From: DAISIL01 sp036822015
GTDB taxonomy: Bacteria; Bacteroidota; Bacteroidia; Cytophagales; Bernardetiaceae
Length of the DNA stretch: 11,619 bases
Assembly: GCA_036822015.1 (NCBI GenBank)
Contig: DAISIL010000077.1
Location: forward strand, 1 to 11,619
Reading direction: 5' to 3'
How positions within the stretch are numbered: the stretch's first letter is position 1; each line of letters begins with the position of its first letter. The notes beneath the pieces are model-generated. The model was not told the origin of the DNA, searched no databases, and was given only the letters and a program-made list of their open reading frames with translations. The translations under genes were made by a program, and so were the position numbers. This document shows, in pieces, positions 5,686 to 11,619 of the stretch.

Positions 5686-7521
5686 TTAACTTTTGTTCGG
5701 GAACAAAAAGTAAACTTTCGTCCCGTGGTCTATTTGGCTTTCGGCCCATATTTTTCCTTCATGCGCTTCAACAAACTCACGGCACAGCCCCAGGCCAAGC
5801 CCTGTGCCTTTTTCGTTGTTGGTGCCGCGTGAGCTGATGCCTTTGTTTTCAAAAATAGCCTCAATCTTATCTGGTGCTATGCCTACACCTTCATCCCTGA
5901 CAAGAAATGTAACGCTTTGCTCACTGACCTGTGCCGAAACAACAACGACACCACCCGGATAAGAAAATTTGACAGCGTTGCTTAGTAGATTTCGTATAAC
6001 GAATTGAAAGGCGTTTTTGTCCGCCCATAGCGTAAGTGTGGGAGCAAGTTGATTTTGGAACTGGATGTTCTTTTTTTTGGCAATAAAATCAATTAGCTTG
6101 ATCTTTTCTTCAACGAGGGGATATACGTCGATTTGTTCAGGTTTGAGGACAAATCCACCCATCTGTGAGCGGGCCCAATCGAGGAGGTTATCCAGCATGG
6201 CGGAGGTCTGTATGCTGCGGTCGCTGATTTTGTTGAGCATATCGCGTAGCTCTTTTTCGCTGAGGCTCTGATCCAGGGCGGCTATTTCGAGTAGTCCGTT
6301 GAGGGAGTTGAGGGGGGAACGTAGGTCATGGGAGAGGATCGAGAAGAGTTTGTCCTTAGCGCTGTTGATGTCTTGTAGGGATTGGGCTTGCTCGGCGATG
6401 CGCTGGTTTTGGCGTTGGAGGAGCCATTGGAGCCACAAAAAGATTACAAGGAACACCATCGAAACAACTAAGCCGCCGATTAGCAAATAATTGGCTTTGC
6501 GTTGATAGCTATATTGCTTCTCTAAAATTTGGATTTCCTGCTGCTTGCGCTCGTATTCTGAAAAATCTAAACGGTTTTCGGTATCGCGATTACGGACGCT
6601 ATCACGGGTAGAGATGTATAATTTTTGATAGAGATACGCATCCTGGAAGTCTTTCTTTTGGGCCAGAACTTTGGACAGTGTACCATAGCAAATGTACATC
6701 AGTTCACGGACGTAAGTCTGCTCGGCTCGTCTGACGGCTGCCTTTGCCAGGGTCTCGGCGGCCGTGATGTCGCCTTGTCGTAGATAGATTTCCGCGAGAA
6801 GTTGTTTAGCCCGAATGGTTGCCCGCCCGTCGTTGAGGGAGTCGGATAGATGTCGGCAACGCTCCAAAAAAACCGTAGCGCGTTCATCTTGCCCCTGCCT
6901 AAAGTACAAGTCGCCCAGGTTGAAGGTAGCGATGGGTAGCAACAGGGGGGCATATTCCTGGGCGATTGTGGGAACGCGGTGCAGGTAGTAACCTGCCGAA
7001 TCGTAGCTGCCCAGATCAAGGTAGCTTTTGCCCATGTTGTTGTACGTAACGGCTGTTCGTTCCTTGTAATTTTTGAAATACAAAAGAGATTCTCTGTAAT
7101 ACCGAATGGCGCGGCGGTTATCGCCCACGGCAGCATAAATGATACCCTTGTTACCGATGTTGCGTCCCCAGAGGAGGGTATCGCCGACCGCTTTGGCTAG
7201 GCTTTCGGAGCGTTGAAACTCCAGGAGTGCCTCCTCCAGATCGCCCTTTGACCAGTAGCCCGCCCCAAGCCGATTGCGTGCCACGGCCAGACCTTCTGTA
7301 TAGCCCAGCCCCTCCGCGATGTTGATGGCTTCCAGTGAGAGATCAATCGTGCTATCGGGGCGCGAATAGACCAGCCGCGTGGTCAGTTGGTTGAGGGCAT
7401 CGACACGCGCACGGCTGTTGGTCGAGGACTGTTCCAATGCCTGCATAAGGCTATCGGTCTGACCACAAACCAGACCCATACCCAGGTAACAAACTAGTAG
7501 TAGATGAACTAAAATCCGCAT
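5686..7521 (-). CDS. TPR-containing sensor histidine kinase 2
   Basis: A 611-residue sensor kinase, the first gene of the minus-strand operon. It has a signal peptide (about 1-21), TPR-like helical repeats at about 40-310 (for example YNNMGKSYLDLGSYDSAGYY, 160-179), a membrane helix at 345-369 and a short coiled coil. The HisKA domain carries His398 (ILSHDLRSPLNS). The HATPase_c domain shows the N box (NLLSNAVKF, Asn515), G1 (RDEGVGI, Asp543) and G2 (GTGLGLGL, 572-579). All key residues are present and the protein ends right after the ATPase domain, unlike kinase 1. The arrangement suggests a periplasmic TPR sensor with a cytoplasmic kinase, a layout common in Bacteroidota. It is a paralogue of kinase 1 by architecture. 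Its cognate response regulator is not in the window. Confidence 0.93.
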   Translation of the reverse strand: MRILVHLLLVCYLGMGLVCGQTDSLMQALEQSSTNSRARVDALNQLTTRLVYSRPDSTIDLSLEAINIAEGLGYTEGLAVARNRLGAGYWSKGDLEEALLEFQRSESLAKAVGDTLLWGRNIGNKGIIYAAVGDNRRAIRYYRESLLYFKNYKERTAVTYNNMGKSYLDLGSYDSAGYYLHRVPTIAQEYAPLLLPIATFNLGDLYFRQGQDERATVFLERCRHLSDSLNDGRATIRAKQLLAEIYLRQGDITAAETLAKAAVRRAEQTYVRELMYICYGTLSKVLAQKKDFQDAYLYQKLYISTRDSVRNRDTENRLDFSEYERKQQEIQILEKQYSYQRKANYLLIGGLVVSMVFLVIFLWLQWLLQRQNQRIAEQAQSLQDINSAKDKLFSILSHDLRSPLNSLNGLLEIAALDQSLSEKELRDMLNKISDRSIQTSAMLDNLLDWARSQMGGFVLKPEQIDVYPLVEEKIKLIDFIAKKKNIQFQNQLAPTLTLWADKNAFQFVIRNLLSNAVKFSYPGGVVVVSAQVSEQSVTFLVRDEGVGIAPDKIEAIFENKGISSRGTNNEKGTGLGLGLCREFVEAHEGKIWAESQIDHGTKVYFLFPNKS

Positions 7522-7525
7522 CTAA

Positions 7526-7533
7526 CAAAAGTA
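7526..7533 (-). promoter_or_regulatory. Possible -7 box in front of kinase 2
   Basis: Read on the minus strand, these bases are TACTTTTG, a match to TAnnTTTG. At the -33 position only TTTT is seen instead of TTTG. The predicted transcription start would fall almost on the ATG at 7521, giving a leaderless or nearly leaderless message. The evidence is weak without a mapped 5' end. Confidence 0.3.
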
Positions 7534-7583
7534 AGTATTCTTTTGTGTGAGAAAAACTGATTTTCCGCAGTACTGCCACAGAC

Positions 7584-7614
7584 TTTATTCCCTCCCCGAA
7601 AATTTGTACCTTTG
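7584..7614 (+). promoter_or_regulatory. Bacteroidota-type promoter for the cystathionine beta-synthase gene
   Basis: TACCTTTG at 7607-7614 matches the TAnnTTTG -7 box exactly, and TTTA at 7584-7587 sits 19 bases upstream in the -33 position (consensus TTTG). Transcription would begin near 7619, leaving a leader of about 25 bases before the ATG at 7644. No Shine-Dalgarno sequence is seen in the leader. Confidence 0.6.
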
Positions 7615-7643
7615 ACCAATCAAATACACCATCCAAATTCACT

Positions 7644-9017
7644 ATGAAGGTCTATCAATCCCTCATCGAAACCATCGGCAATACGCCGCTGGTTCAACTC
7701 CAACGCATCAACCGACACATTCCGGGTACCATCCTGGTTAAGCCCGAATACCTCAACCCCGGGAACTCCATGAAAGACCGCATCGCCCTGCGCATGATCG
7801 AAGATGCCGAAGCACGCGGCGATCTCAAGCCCGGCGGTACGATTATCGAAGGGACTTCGGGCAATACGGGTATGGGGCTGGCCCTTGTCGCGATTGCGAA
7901 GGGATATAAGTGCATCTTCACCGTTTCGGATAAGCAGTCTCAGGAGAAAATCGACATCCTCCGCGCCCTCGGTGCCGAAGTCATCGTCTGCCCTACCAAT
8001 GTTGCGCCTACCGATCCACGGTCGTATTACTCCGTTGCTCGAAAGCTCAACGCCGAGATACCCAATTCCTTCTATCCCAACCAGTACGATAATCTCTCCA
8101 ACCGCGAGGCACACTACCAAACCACCGGCCCCGAAATCTGGAAAGATACCGAAGGACGCATCACCCATTATGCTGCTGGCGTAGGTACGGGCGGCTCCAT
8201 GTGCGGAACGGCGCGCTATCTCAAAGAACAAAACCCTAACATCGTTACCGTAGGTGTGGATTCTTATGGATCAGTGTTCAAAAAATACAAGGAAACAGGT
8301 GTTTTTGATGAAAATGAAATCTACCCTTACCTGACCGAAGGCATCGGCGAAGATATTTTGCCCCAAAACGTGGATTTTGATTTGATTGATACCTTCGTAA
8401 AGGTTACGGACAAGGATGCGGCCATCATGACCCGTCGGCTGGCCCGAGAGGAGGGTTTGTTTATTGGCTGGTCTTGTGGGGCGGCGGTGCATGGGGCCTT
8501 GGATTACGCAGCCCAGCACCTGAAAGCCGATGATGTGATGGTCATTATCCTGCCCGATCATGGGACGCGCTACCTCAACAAAATTTACAACGATACCTGG
8601 ATGAAGGATCACGGCTTCCTGGAAAAATCCTTTGCTACGGCCCGCGACATCATCCGCAAACGCCACAACGGTCAAGCGCATCTATACGCCGTTGAAGCCC
8701 ATCAAACGGTAGAGCAGGCGATCCGCTTGATGAGCCAGCAAGGTATCTCCCAGATTCCTGTACGAGCGGGGCAGGAGATTGTCGGGAGTTTGATCGATAC
8801 CCATGTGTTGCGTCAGCTCATCGAAGATCCACAACTAAAAGAACGCCAGGTAAACGAAGTGATGGAAGCACCGTTTATGTTCGTCGGGATGGACAACTCT
8901 GTCGATGCGCTTTCGTCTTTGATTACGAAGGAAAAACCAGCCCTGTTGGTACGAGATGAGCAGCAGCAGGTACACATCATCACCCAACACGACTTGTTGA
9001 TGGCTTTGGCAAACTAA
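7644..9017 (+). CDS. cbs: Cystathionine beta-synthase (PLP enzyme with tandem CBS domains)
   Basis: The protein has 457 residues. Residues 1-330 are a fold-type II PLP-dependent synthase: NPGNSMKDR with the Schiff-base Lys44, the substrate loop EGTSGNTGMG (69-78), the phosphate-binding GVGTGGSMCG (179-188) and TEGIGEDILP (231-240), which resembles the EGIG motif typical of cystathionine beta-synthases. Residues from about 335 to 457 form a pair of CBS domains, which in the family bind adenosyl ligands and regulate activity. Such enzymes condense serine (or activated serine) with homocysteine to cystathionine, though some bacterial members act as cysteine synthases; the exact substrate is inference. 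There is no haem-binding N-terminal extension as in animal enzymes. The gene has its own promoter and is followed 11 bases later by an aldehyde dehydrogenase, probably in one transcript. Confidence 0.9.
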   Translation: MKVYQSLIETIGNTPLVQLQRINRHIPGTILVKPEYLNPGNSMKDRIALRMIEDAEARGDLKPGGTIIEGTSGNTGMGLALVAIAKGYKCIFTVSDKQSQEKIDILRALGAEVIVCPTNVAPTDPRSYYSVARKLNAEIPNSFYPNQYDNLSNREAHYQTTGPEIWKDTEGRITHYAAGVGTGGSMCGTARYLKEQNPNIVTVGVDSYGSVFKKYKETGVFDENEIYPYLTEGIGEDILPQNVDFDLIDTFVKVTDKDAAIMTRRLAREEGLFIGWSCGAAVHGALDYAAQHLKADDVMVIILPDHGTRYLNKIYNDTWMKDHGFLEKSFATARDIIRKRHNGQAHLYAVEAHQTVEQAIRLMSQQGISQIPVRAGQEIVGSLIDTHVLRQLIEDPQLKERQVNEVMEAPFMFVGMDNSVDALSSLITKEKPALLVRDEQQQVHIITQHDLLMALAN

Positions 9018-9028
9018 ACAAAAAACCT

Positions 9029-10384
9029 ATGATTTTTGAGACCCATAACCCGGCCACCCAGGCAGTCATTGAGCAGTATCATTTTCAAACAAAAACCGAA
9101 CTCTTCCAATCTCTCGAGCAGGCACATCTAGCCCAGCAACACTGGCGCACGCTCGCGGTAGCAGAACGAGTCGCGGCCGTAGAAAAACTAGCTCAAGTTA
9201 CGGCAACACAAGCCGAAAATCTGGCACGCCTGGTTACGCAGGAAATGGGCAAGCCCATCCGTGAGGCACGGGCGGAGTTACAGAAGTGCATCAGCCTTTG
9301 TCGCTTTTATGCCGAACGGGCAGAGGATTTTCTTTCTCCCGAAACCATCCCGACGGCTAACGCCAAAAGTTATGTACGCTTTGATCCTGTGGGGGTTATT
9401 CTCGGAATTATGCCCTGGAATTTCCCCTTTTGGCAAGTTTATCGTTATGCCATCCCCGCCCTGCTGGCCGGCAATACGACGCTCCTCAAACACGCACCCA
9501 ACACGACGGGATGCGCCCTTCGTATCGGTGAGCTGTTCACGGAAGCTGACTTTCCCGAAGGTGTCTTGACCGTTATACTGGCACATACCGACGACATCCC
9601 CGCACTCATTCAGGATACCCGTATCCAGGGTGTTACGCTGACGGGCAGCGAGCGTGCTGGTGCTGCCGTAGCCGAGCAGGCAGGGCGGGCCCTCAAAAAA
9701 ACCGTCCTCGAACTCGGCGGTAGTGATCCCTTCATCGTCCTGCCAGATGCCGACATTGCCGCTGCCGCACGTGCCGGAGCACAGGCGCGATACATGAACA
9801 CCGGGCAAAGTTGTATAGCGGCAAAGCGGTTTTTGGTTCATGCTGCTGTTTTGGAGGACTTCAAAGAAAAGTTTTATGCAGCAACCCAGGCTTTGATCGT
9901 TGGTGATCCTGCCGAGGAGACGACGCAGATAGGCTGTTTGGCTCGCCCCGATTTAGCCGATCAGCTTGAAGGGCAGCTACAGGCATCCATCGCCAAAGGT
10001 GCGCAGTTGCTTTGGGGAGGCATACGTCAGGGAAACTTTTTTACGCCCGCTTTATTGACGGACATCACCCCCGAGATGCCGGCTTACAAAGAAGAATTTT
10101 TTGGGCCCGTCGCCTTACTTTTTTCTTTCGAGACAGAAGCCGAAATGATCGCCCTGACCAACGCCACCGATTACGGACTCGGGGCATCCATCTGGACAGC
10201 CAACACCGCCCATGCCGAAATCATCGCCGAGCAGATTGCCTCCGGTAGCGTGTTCATCAATCAAATCACCCGATCCGATTCGGCATTGCCCTTCGGTGGC
10301 ATCAAAAGATCGGGCTACGGACGTGAGTTGTCGCACTGGGGCATCCGTGAGTTTACGAATATCAAAACAGTGGTGGTAGCTTGA
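9029..10384 (+). CDS. NAD(P)-dependent aldehyde dehydrogenase, succinate-semialdehyde dehydrogenase-like
   Basis: A 451-residue member of the aldehyde dehydrogenase superfamily. It shows the cofactor-binding GIMPWNFPFWQ (126-136) with catalytic Asn131, Lys154 in LLKHAPN, the Rossmann motif TGSERAG (205-211), the general base Glu228 in LELGGSDP, the nucleophile Cys262 in NTGQSCIAAKR, and EEFFGPV (355-361). All catalytic residues are present. The compact length and the NTGQSCIAAKR motif resemble the short NAD-dependent succinate-semialdehyde dehydrogenases such as E. coli Sad (YneI), which oxidise succinate semialdehyde to succinate. Substrate specificity is inferred from resemblance only. The ATG follows the upstream stop by 11 bases with an A-rich leader (ACAAAAAACCT), typical of Bacteroidota. 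No metabolic link to the upstream enzyme is obvious. Confidence 0.9.
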   Translation: MIFETHNPATQAVIEQYHFQTKTELFQSLEQAHLAQQHWRTLAVAERVAAVEKLAQVTATQAENLARLVTQEMGKPIREARAELQKCISLCRFYAERAEDFLSPETIPTANAKSYVRFDPVGVILGIMPWNFPFWQVYRYAIPALLAGNTTLLKHAPNTTGCALRIGELFTEADFPEGVLTVILAHTDDIPALIQDTRIQGVTLTGSERAGAAVAEQAGRALKKTVLELGGSDPFIVLPDADIAAAARAGAQARYMNTGQSCIAAKRFLVHAAVLEDFKEKFYAATQALIVGDPAEETTQIGCLARPDLADQLEGQLQASIAKGAQLLWGGIRQGNFFTPALLTDITPEMPAYKEEFFGPVALLFSFETEAEMIALTNATDYGLGASIWTANTAHAEIIAEQIASGSVFINQITRSDSALPFGGIKRSGYGRELSHWGIREFTNIKTVVVA

Positions 10385-10387
10385 AAA

Positions 10388-10395
10388 TAAATTTG
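10388..10395 (+). promoter_or_regulatory. Possible -7 box in front of the AAA ATPase gene
   Basis: TAAATTTG matches TAnnTTTG in the 20-base gap between the dehydrogenase and the ATPase. No TTTG is seen at the expected -33 distance. Transcription would start about five bases before the ATG at 10405. The match is to a short AT-rich motif, so it may be chance; the ATPase may instead be read through from the dehydrogenase, since no terminator lies between them. Confidence 0.3.
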
Positions 10396-10404
10396 TAAGT
10401 AGAT

Positions 10405-11619
10405 ATGATTAAGGAGATTGAACTAATAAATTGGAAGAGTTTCAAGAAAAGCAAACTCTACATTGATCCTTTGACGATTCTGATTGGCACAAACGCTAGT
10501 GGCAAATCCAATATATTGGATGCACTGCTTTTCCTTCAAAGGATTACGATGGGCAAACAAGTAAATGCTGCCATATCTGGTGATATGGAGAGTAAAGAAA
10601 TCAGAGGAGGAATTGATTGGATAATTGCAAAAAACGAAAGTAATTCTGAAATATCTGTAGTTATTCAATCTGACGAGGACCAAAATACCGACTATACATA
10701 CGAAATAAAAATCGCCAAAGCTGATGATAACAGACTTGAGATAAAATCTGAATCCTTATCAAGAATAAAAAAAACGCCCTCGGGGCGGTCTTATGAAAAG
10801 CGACTTTTTTACACGGTTGTTGATGACCTAAAAAATCCTGGTATGATAACCTATTTCAACACAGGGACACGGGGCAGAGGCAAAAGAATAGATTTAGGGA
10901 GATCATTCAGCGTTCTACATCAAAGCAAATCTCTAAAGCTAACCAAAGAGGTAGCAGAAGGAATCCACATGGTTTTTCAAAAGCTATCAAATATTTTTAT
11001 TCTTGATCCGATACCTTCTTTAATGCGAGGATATACTAAATTTTCTGATACTTTATTATCGGATGCCTCGAATATATCTGGCGTTCTTGCGGCTTTGGAT
11101 GCCGAAAGAAAAAATGACATAGAAAAAGTGCTGACAAAGTATTTAGACGAATTACCTGAAAAAGATATTTTCAAAGTTTGGGTAGAACCTGTAGGCAAGT
11201 TTCGGTCGGATGCCATGCTATACTGCCAGGAACGATGGAACGATCAAGAATTGATAGTAGATGCTCGGGGAATGTCAGATGGAACGCTAAGGTTTTTAGC
11301 TATCATGACGGCTCTCCTGACGATAAAGAAAAACAGCCTACTTGTGATTGAAGAAATAGATAATGGCTTTCATCCATCAAGAGCAAATGTTTTGGTTCGA
11401 TTCTTAAAAGAAGTAGGAAGCAGTAGAAATATTGATGTGATCTGCACTACACATAATCCGGCATTCTTGGATGCGCTTGGTAATGAAATGATTGTATTTA
11501 TTTCGGTGGTTTTTAGAAGTAATACTAGTGGAGAAAGTTGCATAAAACTCCTTGAAGAAGTCGAGAATTTATCTAAACTGATAGGACGTGGGAGTATTGG
11601 AAAGCTGGCTTCACAAGGA
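10405..11619 (+). CDS. AAA family ATPase, ABC/OLD-like (partial, runs off the window)
   Basis: The frame is open from the ATG at 10405 to the end of the window, 405 codons without a stop, so the 3' end is missing. The N-terminus IELINWKSFKKSK (5-17) is the form typical of SMC/RecF/OLD-like ATPases. Walker A is GTNASGKSN (28-36), followed by an insert of about 230 residues. The ABC-type signature GMSDGTLRFL lies at 289-298, Walker B LLVIEEIDNGFHP at 312-324 and the switch histidine in CTTHNPAFLDA at 347-357. This is a complete ATPase core; the end appears close, since IGKLASQG resembles the C-termini of such proteins. Related ATPases often pair with a downstream nuclease or TOPRIM-like gene in antiphage systems, but no partner is visible here. 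The gene is clearly AT-richer than its neighbours, which suggests transfer. Confidence 0.85.
   Translation, partial: MIKEIELINWKSFKKSKLYIDPLTILIGTNASGKSNILDALLFLQRITMGKQVNAAISGDMESKEIRGGIDWIIAKNESNSEISVVIQSDEDQNTDYTYEIKIAKADDNRLEIKSESLSRIKKTPSGRSYEKRLFYTVVDDLKNPGMITYFNTGTRGRGKRIDLGRSFSVLHQSKSLKLTKEVAEGIHMVFQKLSNIFILDPIPSLMRGYTKFSDTLLSDASNISGVLAALDAERKNDIEKVLTKYLDELPEKDIFKVWVEPVGKFRSDAMLYCQERWNDQELIVDARGMSDGTLRFLAIMTALLTIKKNSLLVIEEIDNGFHPSRANVLVRFLKEVGSSRNIDVICTTHNPAFLDALGNEMIVFISVVFRSNTSGESCIKLLEEVENLSKLIGRGSIGKLASQG
10767..10787 (-). terminator. Terminator-like hairpin reading antisense inside the ATPase gene
   Basis: On the minus strand CGCCC (10787-10783) pairs with GGGCG (10779-10775) around a three-base loop, directly followed by eight T residues (10774-10767). 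That is the layout of a short intrinsic terminator acting against leftward transcription. On the coding strand the same bases encode part of IKKTPSGRS. The stem is only five pairs, so chance is possible. Confidence 0.4.

Noticed and set aside
7620..8231. Long open frame on the minus strand (about 203 codons) opposite the cystathionine beta-synthase gene
   Set aside because: It lies antisense to a clearly conserved enzyme, shows no recognisable motif, and its composition follows from the codon use of the real gene.
9278..9841. Open frame on the minus strand (about 187 codons) opposite the aldehyde dehydrogenase
   Set aside because: It is antisense to the most conserved part of the dehydrogenase and has no motif of its own.

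Overview
The window looks like chromosomal DNA of a member of the Bacteroidota, probably a free-living Saprospiria- or Cytophagia-type lineage with a GC content near 50% over most genes. The evidence is the Bacteroidota promoter pattern (TTTG, about 20 bases, TAnnTTTG) upstream of two genes, the absence of Shine-Dalgarno sequences, A/T-rich bases before start codons, two sensor kinases with a periplasmic TPR sensor, a Uma2-family nuclease, and a short glycogen-synthase-like protein of a type known mainly from this phylum. The class-level assignment is inference.

Layout. Bases 1-213 hold no gene but are rich in hairpins: a perfect 16-bp inverted repeat, a 30-bp sequence present twice (one mismatch), a smaller hairpin, and a convincing intrinsic terminator for the + strand. 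On the minus strand an SDR oxidoreductase (941-1651) is followed 10 bases later by a Uma2-family nuclease-fold protein (214-930). The Uma2 gene is bracketed by a 13-bp direct repeat that includes the SDR stop codon, as if it had been inserted there. Divergent from the SDR, and behind a good promoter, lies a glycogen/starch-synthase-like protein (1764-2579) with only the N-terminal GT5 domain and without the KTGG nucleotide-binding motif.

A minus-strand operon runs from 7521 down to 2500: TPR sensor kinase 2, then TPR sensor kinase 1, then a family 2 glycosyltransferase. Kinase 1 starts 20 bases after kinase 2 ends. The glycosyltransferase start lies inside the 3' end of kinase 1, and its own 3' end overlaps the GT5-like gene on the opposite strand by 80 bases. 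No response regulator is present.

On the plus strand a two-gene unit encodes a cystathionine beta-synthase-type PLP enzyme with a CBS-domain tail (7644-9017) and an aldehyde dehydrogenase (9029-10384). Twenty bases later an AT-rich gene for an ABC/OLD-like AAA ATPase starts at 10405 and runs off the window. Its composition and motifs make it the best candidate for an acquired, possibly defence-related locus whose partner would lie beyond the window.

The most noteworthy points are the Uma2 gene flanked by short repeats, the degenerate GT5 protein and its antiparallel overlap with the glycosyltransferase, the paired kinases with an unrecognised C-terminal extension on one of them, and the truncated ATPase locus with a terminator-like hairpin reading antisense inside it. 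I saw no tRNA, rRNA, CRISPR array or transposase.
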